Shown here piece by piece: positions 35,288 through 44,752 of a DNA stretch of 52,248 nt (its first letter is position 1; every line of letters begins with the position of its first letter). The notes under the pieces were generated by a model. The model saw nothing but the letters and a program-made list of their open reading frames with translations, was not told the DNA's origin and searched no databases. Origin of the DNA: DSSM01 sp964484125 (GTDB lineage: Bacteria; Bacteroidota; Ignavibacteria; Tepidaquicellales; Tepidaquicellaceae); NCBI GenBank assembly GCA_964484125.1, contig CAZAEK010000012.1, positions 1 through 52,248 on the forward strand. Reading direction: 5' to 3'. Position numbers and translations under genes: made by a program.

Positions 35288-37399
35288 ATGCCGGATTACA
35301 AATCTGAACAAATCAGGAATATATCTTTGATAGGCCATGGCGGAAGCGGAAAAACAATTTTAGCAGAGGGGATTTTATATACTGCAGGAGTAACAACGAG
35401 GTTCGGAAGAATTGAAGAAGGAAATACAGTCAGCGATTTTAACAAGGATGAAATTGAAAAACAACTCTCAATCAATTCTTCGCTGATGAATATTATGTGG
35501 AAAGACAGCACAGGAGATATCAGAAAGATAAACATAATAGATACTCCGGGATTTATGGATTTTATAGGTGAAGTTAAGGCGGCTTTAAGGGTAACTGATA
35601 CATCTTTACTTTTAGTAGATGCTTTCAAGGGAATAGAAGTTGGAACTGAGGCATCATTCAGATATACAAAGGAAAACGAAAACAATATTATAATTCTTGT
35701 AAATAAATTAGATACAGAGAATTCAAATTTTGATGAAACTGTTGCGCATATTAAGGAATCATTCGGACCGGAAGTAGCAGTAGCACAATTTCCTGTTGAC
35801 CAGGGAATGGGATTCCATCAGATAGTTGATGTAATGAGAATGAAGCTTTTAAAGTTTAATTTAAACGGAAAGGGTGAATATACAGAAGAAGAAATACCAG
35901 CAGATTTAAAAGCAAAGGCAGATGAATATCATCAGGCATTTGTTGAAGCAATAGCATCAGAAGACGAAGAATTAATGGAGAAATTTTTTGAGGCGGGAGG
36001 ATTATCAGAAGAAGATCTGAGAGCCGGAATAAAAAAAGGAATGATAGAAAGAAAGTTATTCCCGGTTTTCTGTATTTCAGCCGTTAGTAATGTTGGAGTA
36101 AGACCTTTACTTGATTTTATATCAGATTACACTGAATCCCCGGTTGATAAACATCCGGAAAAAGGTATTAAGACTACAACAAATGAAGAAGTTGAAATAA
36201 AGCCTGATATAAACGGAGATCCGGTTGTATTTGTATTTAAGACTATGTCAGAGAGGAATGTTGGTGAGTTTTCATTCTTCAGGGTATATTCAGGTAAAAT
36301 ATCACCCGGACTTGATATGATAAATGCATCGAACGGTAAGCCGGAAAGGTTATCGCAAATATATACAATGAACGGGAAAGACAGAAAGGAACTTGCTACT
36401 GCAATATGCGGTGATTTGGCGGCGGTAGTAAAGCTTAAAGACACTCATACAAATAATACATTGTGCGTAAAATCAAATCCTGTAGTACTTGAAAAGATTT
36501 CCTATCCGAATCCGAATATGACACTTGCAATATTTCCTGTAAGAAAAGGTGATGAAGATAAACTCGCACAATGTTTACATTCATTCCACGAGGAAGACCC
36601 TACATTTATTGCAAATTATGACCCTGAAATTAATCAGAGCTTAATACACGGGCAGGGCGAAATACACCTGAACACGATTATTAACAGAATGAAAACGAAG
36701 TTCAATCTCGATGTCGAAGTGAAAGAGCCGAGAATACCATACAGGGAAACTATTCGCAAGACAGTAAAAGAAATTGAATACCGTCATAAAAAGCAAACCG
36801 GAGGTAAAGGACAGTTCGGCCACGTTGTTATAACTATTGAACCGAGAGAAAGAGGCGAAGGATTTGAATTTGTAAATGAAATAGTAGGAGGTGTAATACC
36901 CGGTAGGTTTATTCCTGCAGTTGAAAAAGGTATAGTAGAAACAATGGCTTCCGGAGTATTAATAGGGTGTAAGGTAATTGATGTAAGAGTAAGATTAACT
37001 TTTGGTTCATTCCACACAGTTGACTCAGACGAAATGTCATTTAAACTTGCAGCAGCCCAGGCATTCAAGAAGGGCTTTAAAGAAGCTAATCCTGTAATAC
37101 TTGAGCCGGTTTATAACGTTGAGATAAAATTCCCAGAGGAATTTATGGGTGCTGTATCGGGTGATGTATCTTCCCGTAGAGGAAAGATAATGGGCATGGA
37201 ATCAGAAGGAAGATTGCAGGTATTAAAAGCATTGATTCCGCTATCTGAAATGAGTGGATATTCCTCAAAACTCCGTTCTATAACGCAGGGAAGAGGAACA
37301 TACAGCAGAAGTTTTTCTCATTATGAGGATGTACCTAAAGAAGTAGAAACTAAGATTATTGCAGATTACGAAAAGCAGAAAGAAGAAGAAAACAAATAA
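35288..37399 (+). CDS. Elongation factor G paralogue (EF-G2-like)
   Basis: A 703-residue translational GTPase with five EF-G domains: G domain (1-280), domain II (about 310-390), III, IV (starts near 480 with RIPYRETIRK) and V (near 610, PVYNVEIKFPEEFMGAV). The P-loop is GHGGSGKT, where canonical EF-G has AHIDAGKTT; the other G motifs are IDTPGFMDF and NKLD. This P-loop marks the EF-G2-type paralogues, which are less well understood and may act in slow growth or other translation steps. A strong ribosome-binding site (aaggag) precedes the ATG. It is probably not the only EF-G of the genome, since no rpsL/rpsG neighbours are here. The gene converges on a hybrid kinase 15 bases later. Confidence 0.86.
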   Translation: MPDYKSEQIRNISLIGHGGSGKTILAEGILYTAGVTTRFGRIEEGNTVSDFNKDEIEKQLSINSSLMNIMWKDSTGDIRKINIIDTPGFMDFIGEVKAALRVTDTSLLLVDAFKGIEVGTEASFRYTKENENNIIILVNKLDTENSNFDETVAHIKESFGPEVAVAQFPVDQGMGFHQIVDVMRMKLLKFNLNGKGEYTEEEIPADLKAKADEYHQAFVEAIASEDEELMEKFFEAGGLSEEDLRAGIKKGMIERKLFPVFCISAVSNVGVRPLLDFISDYTESPVDKHPEKGIKTTTNEEVEIKPDINGDPVVFVFKTMSERNVGEFSFFRVYSGKISPGLDMINASNGKPERLSQIYTMNGKDRKELATAICGDLAAVVKLKDTHTNNTLCVKSNPVVLEKISYPNPNMTLAIFPVRKGDEDKLAQCLHSFHEEDPTFIANYDPEINQSLIHGQGEIHLNTIINRMKTKFNLDVEVKEPRIPYRETIRKTVKEIEYRHKKQTGGKGQFGHVVITIEPRERGEGFEFVNEIVGGVIPGRFIPAVEKGIVETMASGVLIGCKVIDVRVRLTFGSFHTVDSDEMSFKLAAAQAFKKGFKEANPVILEPVYNVEIKFPEEFMGAVSGDVSSRRGKIMGMESEGRLQVLKALIPLSEMSGYSSKLRSITQGRGTYSRSFSHYEDVPKEVETKIIADYEKQKEEENK

Positions 37400-37414
37400 A
37401 CTTTACGTTTCTTT

Positions 37415-39328
37415 TTAATTTGTATTATTCTGATTAATAAAGATAGAATCTAATAATTTTTTAAGAGATTTTATTGTAAATGGTTTTGACAGGTAATGTG
37501 AACAGCCGTTTTCAAGAAATTCTTCTTTGTCGCCCTCCATTGCAAATGCAGTAATTGCTACAATCGGTACGTTTTTATATTGTTTAAGTTTTCTGATTAT
37601 TTTGGTTGCTTCAAGTCCATCAATTCCCAGTCCGAGATTAATATCCATAAGTATAATGTCGTAATTAATCTGCTTTGCTTTAATGATAGCTTGATTACCA
37701 TCGTTTACGACATCGAGCAAATATTTATCCCTGCATAATATTTTCACAAGTTCCTGCGAATCCTGGTCATCTTCAACGAATAAAATTCTCAATTTCTTAT
37801 CTGACTGAATTCCACTTACTACGGTTGAAGTGTCTTTTTCAGTTTCAATTTGTTTTGTTATTTCTTTTACATCTGAAATTAAAGGAAGTTCAACTGTGAA
37901 ATTAGAGCCCTCGCCGACATTACTTTTTACATATATTCTCCCTCCTAATAAATTAATAAATTTCCTGCACAGTGATAAGCCAAGACCTGTTCCTTCAAAA
38001 CTTCTTCCTCTGCCTTCACTTGCCTGTCTGAATTCATCAAAAATGACTTCGAGTTTATCGTTTGAAATTCCAATTCCTGAATCTTTTATCTCTATTATTG
38101 CGAGTGTTTCTTTGTTAATCAATGATATCTCAATAAAACCTTCAGGAGTATATTTAATTGCATTATCTATAAGATTCTCAAGAACATTGCTGATGATTTC
38201 TGCATCGGTATTAATGATAATTTCATTTTCAGGAAGATTCAGGTTAAATGATAATCCTGATTTTTCTGCTTCATACCTGAAGGAATCGTATGAATTTTTT
38301 ACTATTTTGTTGAGATTGGTTAATTCTTTTTTAACTTCATAAATTTTGGCTTCAAGACTCGAAAGATCAAGAATCTGATTTAGAGTACTCAGCAGTCTTT
38401 GTCCTCCGTTGTGAATAATTTCAGCAATATTTCTGGTTTCTTCTTCGTTGGTATTATCTTTAAGGAATTCTGAAAAACCAAGAATTCCGTTTAAAGGAGT
38501 TCTCAGTTCATGGCTCATATTAGCAAGAAAATTTGATTTCAGCTTGTTCATCTTTTCAGCTTCTTCTTTTGCCTTGACCATTTCCGTAACTTCATGTGCA
38601 ATTATAATTCTCCCCGCCGGATAAATTTCAGGTAAGGCATGGGAAAGGATTTCAACAAAAATAATTTCACCGTTTTTTTTCTTATGTCTCCAGACACCTG
38701 CGTTGTAAAATTTATCGTGCGGGATCTTGTGATGTTCAATTACTTTATCGAAATCTTCTTCAGGGCGAATCATTGAAATTGAACTTCCGACTAATTCTTC
38801 CCTTGAGTAGCCATATTTTTCAATTGTAGCGTTGTTTACTTCAAGAAAGGTTAGTGAATCTGTATCATATATCCACATAGGTTGCGGGTAGTTCATAAAC
38901 AGATATTTGTACTTTGCCTCATTTTCTGAAAGCTGTATTTCAATTTTTTTTCTTTCTGTAATATCAACAAGAGAAGTAAACAGTCGCTGTTCGGAATTTA
39001 TACGAATAATATTTGAACTTACTAAGAAATTCCTTATGCTGCCGTCTTTAATTCTGAAATCAAGTTCCATTGCGTGGATATTCCCTTTTTCAAGTATTTC
39101 TTTTAAAAGTAATTGTCTCTGATTAGGATTAATATAAAAGCCAACTTCAATGGTTGTTTTCCCTAAAATTTCTTCTAAAGAATAACCTGTAAATTCCAAA
39201 AATAATTTATTTGCTGCAAAAATCTTTCCATCAAGACCTGTAATCAGCATAAGAACAGGACTATTGTCGAATGCAGTGAAAAATAAATCTGCATTTCCCC
39301 TGATATATATTTCATTTTCTGACCCCAT
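37415..39328 (-). CDS. Soluble hybrid histidine kinase (PAS-PAS-kinase-receiver)
   Basis: A 637-residue cytoplasmic sensor without membrane helices. Two PAS domains (about 10-130 and 140-255) precede HisKA with NMSHELRTPLNGILGF, HATPase with DSGIGIS and GTGLGLSLC, and a receiver with FVEDDQDSQ, ILMDINLGLGIDG (phospho-Asp) and LSKPF. The kinase and receiver halves are close in sequence to those of the membrane hybrid kinase at 14751-17413, which suggests one expanded family. No separate output domain or target operon is adjacent. What the PAS domains sense is unknown. The T9SS gene upstream on the same strand ends 13 bases before it. Confidence 0.88.
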   Translation of the reverse strand: MGSENEIYIRGNADLFFTAFDNSPVLMLITGLDGKIFAANKLFLEFTGYSLEEILGKTTIEVGFYINPNQRQLLLKEILEKGNIHAMELDFRIKDGSIRNFLVSSNIIRINSEQRLFTSLVDITERKKIEIQLSENEAKYKYLFMNYPQPMWIYDTDSLTFLEVNNATIEKYGYSREELVGSSISMIRPEEDFDKVIEHHKIPHDKFYNAGVWRHKKKNGEIIFVEILSHALPEIYPAGRIIIAHEVTEMVKAKEEAEKMNKLKSNFLANMSHELRTPLNGILGFSEFLKDNTNEEETRNIAEIIHNGGQRLLSTLNQILDLSSLEAKIYEVKKELTNLNKIVKNSYDSFRYEAEKSGLSFNLNLPENEIIINTDAEIISNVLENLIDNAIKYTPEGFIEISLINKETLAIIEIKDSGIGISNDKLEVIFDEFRQASEGRGRSFEGTGLGLSLCRKFINLLGGRIYVKSNVGEGSNFTVELPLISDVKEITKQIETEKDTSTVVSGIQSDKKLRILFVEDDQDSQELVKILCRDKYLLDVVNDGNQAIIKAKQINYDIILMDINLGLGIDGLEATKIIRKLKQYKNVPIVAITAFAMEGDKEEFLENGCSHYLSKPFTIKSLKKLLDSIFINQNNTN

Positions 39329-39341
39329 AATTTTATAAAAT

Positions 39342-41027
39342 TTAATTTTGTAAAATCATTTTTTTTACTTCTGAGAAAGAATTGGAAGTGAGTTTATAAA
39401 AATAAATTCCGCTTTTTAAACCCGTAGCGTCAAAACTAAAATTATAAGTTCCGGGTGATAAAATCTGATTTACAAGCGTGGCAATTTCTTTGCCGAGTAT
39501 ATTGTAAACAGAAATTTTTACGAATTCAGTTTCAGGAACTGACCATCTTATATTTGTTGATGAATTAAATGGATTCGGGAAATTCTGATAAAGAATATAT
39601 CTATCAGGATTTACAAAAGATTCTTTATTAATATCAACTAAGATAGAATTTTTGAATAAAAGATTTTTACCCGCATTATCCCAGTTTGAAACGGCAAAAT
39701 CAAGGTCGTAAGAAGCATAATATTTAATTTTGATTTGCGTTCCGTTTGATGGTGCGTTTTTAAGAGTAACCCAGCCATTTTCGAGGTTATATGTATAATT
39801 TGAAATGGGTACTGTATCGTTCCCTGCTATAACACTTATAAACTTGTGGATATGATTTTTATTCAGATAGTAAAGTTTTTTTATTCCGTTTGATGTGAAA
39901 ATATTCTCATATATCATTAAACCATCGTTGTCATAATCTCCCGGCATTATTGCCTCAACAACTGTATTTGTTGATGAAGTCCATGTCGGACTTGTAGCAA
40001 GAGAGCCGGCGTTGTTTGCATAAATCCAGCAGGCACCCCACCATTTTCCACCAGCTAAATCAAGATAGTTATCATTATTGAAATCAGCCAGAGTAATTCC
40101 TGAACCATAGCCAACTGTATTTGCACAAATCCAGCCGGGAGTTGTATTTAAAGAGCCGTTATTATTATAATAGATTTTAAATTTACCTGTGCCTCCGAGT
40201 TGATTATTATCTGAGACTGCAAGGTCAAGCCATGAGTCATTATTAACATCAGCTACGAACAATGAATTTGAATAAATACTTGCATCTGTTGAAGCCCATG
40301 AAGTGAATTTAGCGAGAGAGTCAGGGTAATTAAGGAAAACCCTTGAAGGACCTCTTTCTCCGCAAAAGACCAAATCGAGTCTTCCGTTTTTATCAATATC
40401 AGCCCAGGTTACATCCATTGCATAGAAAGCGAGTCGTGAGTACCATCCGGGTGTAGTAGAAAGAGTTCCGTTGTTATTGTAATAAACCCTCATAGAATCC
40501 GGATAATAGTTATAAGATTCTCCGCAGGCAGCGGCAAGGTCAAGGTCTCCATCGTTATCGGCATCTCCGAGTGCACAACTGAATGTATAGCAATTATCTG
40601 CTGAAGTCCAGTTTGGATTTGATGAGAGAATGCCGTTATTATTAAGATAGACCTTTAATTTCCCTTTCTGAGAGAAGCCTGCTGGTCCTAGATAAACCGA
40701 GACAGCAACATCCATCCAGCCGTCATTATTAATATCTCCGATTGAGAGATGACCGTGATAATCAATATCGGAAGAAGACCAGCTTGGAGTTGAAGGCAGA
40801 GAGCCGCCTGTATTAAGATATACCCAGATATTTCCCCTTGACATATCGTTACCATTAGCAACAACAAGGTCAAGGAACCCGTCCCGGTTAATATCAGCCC
40901 ATCCGCAACCGGTAGAATATGGGCTTGAGGCGGAAGACCAGAAAGGAGTAGTGTTAAAATATATTTGCTGAGCATTCAGGTTAAAAGCCCAGCCCCAGAT
41001 CACCAAAAGAAGTAAACCCTTTTTCAT
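39342..41027 (-). CDS. Secreted FG-GAP/VCBS repeat protein with T9SS sorting domain
   Basis: A 561-residue exported protein. The ATG at 41027 is chosen over a TTG two codons upstream. The signal peptide covers about 20 residues ending in LNAQ. About seven FG-GAP repeats follow (30-370), each with a calcium-binding DxNxDGxxDL loop: DINRDGFLDL, DINNDGWMDV, DADNDGDLDL, DIDKNGRLDL, DVNNDSWLDL, DFNNDNYLDL and DYDNDGLM. These form a beta-propeller. The end is a T9SS sorting domain with NFPNPFNSST, ILGKEIAT and KSGIYFYKL. A surface or released binding protein is likely. It follows the POT-type transporter gene. Confidence 0.87.
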   Translation of the reverse strand: MKKGLLLLVIWGWAFNLNAQQIYFNTTPFWSSASSPYSTGCGWADINRDGFLDLVVANGNDMSRGNIWVYLNTGGSLPSTPSWSSSDIDYHGHLSIGDINNDGWMDVAVSVYLGPAGFSQKGKLKVYLNNNGILSSNPNWTSADNCYTFSCALGDADNDGDLDLAAACGESYNYYPDSMRVYYNNNGTLSTTPGWYSRLAFYAMDVTWADIDKNGRLDLVFCGERGPSRVFLNYPDSLAKFTSWASTDASIYSNSLFVADVNNDSWLDLAVSDNNQLGGTGKFKIYYNNNGSLNTTPGWICANTVGYGSGITLADFNNDNYLDLAGGKWWGACWIYANNAGSLATSPTWTSSTNTVVEAIMPGDYDNDGLMIYENIFTSNGIKKLYYLNKNHIHKFISVIAGNDTVPISNYTYNLENGWVTLKNAPSNGTQIKIKYYASYDLDFAVSNWDNAGKNLLFKNSILVDINKESFVNPDRYILYQNFPNPFNSSTNIRWSVPETEFVKISVYNILGKEIATLVNQILSPGTYNFSFDATGLKSGIYFYKLTSNSFSEVKKMILQN

Positions 41028-41038
41028 TTTCAAAAATA

Positions 41039-42319
41039 TTAAACTTTTTTAGGAGCCAGAAATTTATTATAAGTAATAAGTAAAATAATTGCGAGTACAC
41101 CAATCAAACTGAATATAAACCATAATGTTCCCGGTTGTTTGAGGTTATCAACAAAATGGACGTATAGTGAAGCTCCGAGGATACCACCGATACCGCTGCC
41201 GATGACACCATACAGGAATGAATAGCCGAGATATAGAGCTTTTTTATCAGGAGGTGCAATCAATCCGACATAGGAAATAAACTTCGGATGTGCAGTCATT
41301 TCGCCGAGGGTGAAGATAATAATACCTATTATAAAAACCCATGGACTCATTGAAATTGCGAGAATTCCCATTCCTATAGTTCCAAGCAAGGTTCCGAAAA
41401 CCATAGTAGGTAGTGCTTTTGTATTTGCAGTAATTCTGGAGACAAATAACTGAAGTAAAATAATAACGCCAGCATTAATAACAGTAACATGCTCAGCATC
41501 AAATTTCCAGCCCGGGTTGTTTACAAATACAGAAAGGAATCCATTAACAAGATTATCAACAGGAGACATATCAACGTATTCAGTAAGATACCAGAGAACA
41601 GTATCAAACATCTGGAAATATAAAATCCAGAACAGGGAGTATATCACAATCATTATAATGAACCTGAAGTCTTTAAGAACGAGGGCAATATTCTTGAAGA
41701 CTTCAGTAATTGATTTGGTTGTCTCTGGTTTTTTAGGTTCTTTATAAATGAAGATAGTAACAAGGAGCATAGAACCGGTGCCGATAGCAGCCATCAGAAA
41801 AATATAGCTCCACGAAATAGCTTTAAGATATGGGACAATGATAAGCGGGAAAATAAAAGCACCAAGATTTATAGACCAGTAGAAGATTCCAAAACCTTTA
41901 GTTGAATTGCTTTCGTTTGTTTCGCGTGCAATAGTGCCTGATATAATTGGTTTAAAGAACCCAGCCCCGAGAACCATTAAAAGCAGGGTTGCAAAAACGA
42001 AACCATAAGCAGTTGCGAAACTTGTAAGGAAATAACCGGAGCTCATAACAATGAATGCGAATATAAGTGTTTTCCGGTAACCGAATTTATCTGCAATAGC
42101 ACCGGATAAAATCGGAAGAAGATAAAGCATAGGAGTGATAACACTTTTTATTACACCGACACTTTCTTTTGAAAAACCGAGTCCGCCTTCATTTACATTT
42201 AATACAAGGTAAACAGAAAGAACAGACATAACTCCGTAGTAAGAACCCCTTTCAAAAAACTCCATAACAATAACAGTCCAGAAGTTCTTTGAAAATTTAG
42301 TATTTTGTTTATCAGTCAT
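41039..42319 (-). CDS. POT/PTR-type major facilitator transporter
   Basis: A 426-residue protein with about 12 membrane helices. MEFFERGSYYGV in the first helix matches the POT family ExxERFxYYG-like motif, which binds protons and di/tripeptides. GAIADKFGYRKTL in the loop between helices 2 and 3 is the general MFS motif. A good ribosome-binding site (aaagga) precedes the ATG. The likely role is proton-coupled peptide or related uptake; a substrate cannot be named. The gene follows DUF454 at a 52-base distance and precedes the FG-GAP T9SS gene by 11 bases. Confidence 0.8.
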   Translation of the reverse strand: MTDKQNTKFSKNFWTVIVMEFFERGSYYGVMSVLSVYLVLNVNEGGLGFSKESVGVIKSVITPMLYLLPILSGAIADKFGYRKTLIFAFIVMSSGYFLTSFATAYGFVFATLLLMVLGAGFFKPIISGTIARETNESNSTKGFGIFYWSINLGAFIFPLIIVPYLKAISWSYIFLMAAIGTGSMLLVTIFIYKEPKKPETTKSITEVFKNIALVLKDFRFIIMIVIYSLFWILYFQMFDTVLWYLTEYVDMSPVDNLVNGFLSVFVNNPGWKFDAEHVTVINAGVIILLQLFVSRITANTKALPTMVFGTLLGTIGMGILAISMSPWVFIIGIIIFTLGEMTAHPKFISYVGLIAPPDKKALYLGYSFLYGVIGSGIGGILGASLYVHFVDNLKQPGTLWFIFSLIGVLAIILLITYNKFLAPKKV

Positions 42320-42371
42320 TTATTTCCTTTTAACAAAATATAATGAATATTTTTAAATAGAAACAGGGAAT

Positions 42372-42782
42372 TTATTTATCTTTAGAGGTCTTGATAATTG
42401 CAAGGTGAATGGTAACCCCGATTGCAACTCCGAAAAGAATAATTTGAATAATTAAGTTATCAACTGATGTGAAAGCTGAAATCAATATGGTTGCCCAGAG
42501 TATGAGAATTAAAATTATTTTAGCGTGAAGCGGCATACCGTTTCCACTTTTATAGCTTTTTATATAATCTCCGAATACTCTGCTATCCATCAGTTTATTA
42601 TAAAATTTTTCAGAACTACGGGCATAGCAGAAAGCGGAAAAAAGTAAAAAAGGAGTAGCGGGAAGTAAAGGAAGAACTACGCCGGCAACACCTATAAAAA
42701 AAGATGTTGTGCCGGAGATAAAATAAATCCATTTTACAGCTTTTTTCGTTTTAGGATTATTATTTTGGGAAACTGAACTCAT
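42372..42782 (-). CDS. DUF454 (YbaN-like) inner-membrane protein
   Basis: A 136-residue protein with three to four hydrophobic segments. The family block GVAGVVLPLLPATPFLLFSA followed by FCYARSSEKFYNKLM is present, and KSGNGMP later. Function of DUF454/YbaN proteins is unknown. It starts at the ATG whose first base is shared with the last base of the preceding stop (TAATG), so it is translationally coupled to the secreted protein upstream. Confidence 0.85.
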   Translation of the reverse strand: MSSVSQNNNPKTKKAVKWIYFISGTTSFFIGVAGVVLPLLPATPFLLFSAFCYARSSEKFYNKLMDSRVFGDYIKSYKSGNGMPLHAKIILILILWATILISAFTSVDNLIIQIILFGVAIGVTIHLAIIKTSKDK

Positions 42783-43354
42783 TATTTAAGAAATAGTTTC
42801 CTTTCTTTTCCGGGATTATATTTCCATTGGAAATTATTTATTGTGGCAACTGCTTCTTTTTCGTTAATGTATTCATATTTAATATATTCTGCCGGTTCGA
42901 AATATCCATGAACATAGGGAAGATTTATTAAATTAAATTTAGTAATATAAGCTTTTTGAGTAACAGGAAATGCGATAGTCATAGTATCCTGTTCAATAGG
43001 GCTGTCTTTAATTATATCTATTCTTATAACTTTATTGAAAACAGAGTTCTGATTGGAATATTGGAATAAATACTCAAAGTCGCTGTGAAAACCTTTATCA
43101 ATATTTACAGTATCGAGGGAACCCTGAGGTAATGAGTTCCAGTCATAAGTAGTGGAATCTTTATCGTAAATACTTTTCTTCGGAACATTTCTTTGTTCGA
43201 TTCCTAAGTCAATAACATTTATCAGAATAAAAAAAGGTCCGCATGCACGGCTCTTCGGCTCAATGTTTATATTAAATGAGTATTGAGGAGACTGAGCAAA
43301 AGCATTAGTGTATGCGAAAAGTGTAAGAAATAAAAAAATAAAAATATATTTCAT
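42782..43354 (-). CDS. Secreted protein of unknown function
   Basis: A 190-residue protein with a clear signal peptide (about 20 residues, ending in NAFAQ). After export it is mainly beta-strand in character with many aromatic residues, such as FHSDFEYLFQYSNQNSVF; it has one cysteine near residue 38. I do not recognise a family, and no T9SS domain is present. It is coupled to the DUF454 gene by a TAATG overlap. Upstream (43355-43519) is an AT-rich spacer between divergent genes that must hold promoters, though I see none clearly. Confidence 0.65.
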   Translation of the reverse strand: MKYIFIFLFLTLFAYTNAFAQSPQYSFNINIEPKSRACGPFFILINVIDLGIEQRNVPKKSIYDKDSTTYDWNSLPQGSLDTVNIDKGFHSDFEYLFQYSNQNSVFNKVIRIDIIKDSPIEQDTMTIAFPVTQKAYITKFNLINLPYVHGYFEPAEYIKYEYINEKEAVATINNFQWKYNPGKERKLFLK

Positions 43355-43519
43355 ATATTATCGTTTTTGTTTATAACAAGCATAAGATATTGATAATTCC
43401 GTTTTTTATTAAATTATAAATATATATTAATGTTTTTAATAATTCAATCTCATTAAAATAATTATTTAATTGGGTTTATAATTAGAGTTGAAAGATTTAT
43501 TTTTACTGACTTTATATTT

Positions 43520-44752
43520 ATGACCAAATTTATATTTCGAATAATTAAATATTTTTTCCTCTCTGTTGGAATATTGTTATTTCTGATTTTTTCAGTTTTT
43601 TATTTTATATATATTTTCTGCCCGATTTATGATTTTAAAGAACCCGAAAAATTTAAAGGTAGTTATATATACAATCCATATCAGAACCTTGAAACTGCTA
43701 ACTGGAAAAAAGCTAATTTCCATGTACACTCAAGAGCATGGGGCGGATTAACAGACGGATTAAAGAATTTTCCTGATATACTGACAGATCGTTACTATGA
43801 ACTGGAATATGATATATATTGCATCTCTGACTATATGAGAATTAATGACTTTTTAAAGGATTCCGTTTTTTATTTGCCTGTATATGAACATGGATATGGT
43901 ATTCAGAAATATCATCAGCTTGGTATTGGTGCACGTGAAGTAACCTATACAGATTATCCATTTTTTCAAACGCTTCACAACAAACAGCATATAATAGATT
44001 TAATGAAAGAAAAAAACGAACTCGTAAGTTTGAATCACCCTTCTATAAGAAATGCTGTTACCGGATTTGATTTAAGATATCTCTCAAACTTTGATATGTT
44101 TGAAGCAGTCAGCCGGTTATCAAGGTCAACTCATTTGTGGGATACATTATTATCGAACGGTTATTATGCTTACATATTAGCCAATGATGATGGTCACGAT
44201 TTATATAAAAATAATGAGGTAGGTCAGTTTTGTACTTTTGTTAATACAGAATCACTTAACAGGGAAGATGTAATAAAATCAATGAGGGAGGGCAGAACGT
44301 TTGGAGCCGAAATCAGGTTTTATGATCATTTATCATTCGAAGAAAAAATAAGGTTAGAGAAATTCATTGAAGAACTCACGAAAGCAGAAGTTAAAGACGG
44401 AATATTAACAGTAAGAACCAATACGCCGGCAGTGTTTTTCAGTTTCATAGGGCAGGATGGTAAAACATTACTGAATGTAGAACATTCCGATAGTGCTTCA
44501 TATAAGTTCAACGATGAAGATACATATATCAGAACTGAAATATGGTTTCCAAGTCAGAACAGGTTTTATCTGAATCCTGTATTCAGAACGGAAAGAATGT
44601 TTCCGGAAAACAAGAGGAAGCCGGAAATAAATTATCCACTTTCTTTTATACAGCTTATAAGCGGGATTATAATTTATGCTGTAATAATAATTTCAATTAT
44701 TTTATTAATCATTGTCAGAAGAAGAAAAAAAATCAGCGTTAAAAAAGAATAA
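43520..44752 (+). CDS. Membrane-anchored PHP-domain phosphoesterase-like protein
   Basis: A 410-residue protein with an N-terminal helix (about 10-35), a large exported domain and a second TM helix near 375-400 followed by a basic tail (RRRKKISVKKE). The exported part is PHP-like: NFHVHSRAWGGLTDG gives the HxH pair, then YCISDYMRIND, VYEHGYGI, LNHPS and ANDDGHD in the expected order. PHP domains use two or three metals to cleave phosphoesters. An exported, anchored PHP protein suggests action on an extracytoplasmic substrate such as a glycan-phosphate or lipid-linked intermediate; this is inference. Its end overlaps the glycosyltransferase that follows. Confidence 0.75.
   Translation: MTKFIFRIIKYFFLSVGILLFLIFSVFYFIYIFCPIYDFKEPEKFKGSYIYNPYQNLETANWKKANFHVHSRAWGGLTDGLKNFPDILTDRYYELEYDIYCISDYMRINDFLKDSVFYLPVYEHGYGIQKYHQLGIGAREVTYTDYPFFQTLHNKQHIIDLMKEKNELVSLNHPSIRNAVTGFDLRYLSNFDMFEAVSRLSRSTHLWDTLLSNGYYAYILANDDGHDLYKNNEVGQFCTFVNTESLNREDVIKSMREGRTFGAEIRFYDHLSFEEKIRLEKFIEELTKAEVKDGILTVRTNTPAVFFSFIGQDGKTLLNVEHSDSASYKFNDEDTYIRTEIWFPSQNRFYLNPVFRTERMFPENKRKPEINYPLSFIQLISGIIIYAVIIISIILLIIVRRRKKISVKKE

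Noticed and set aside
41033..41033. TTG start for the FG-GAP protein
   Set aside because: An ATG two codons later (41027) gives a normal signal peptide start.
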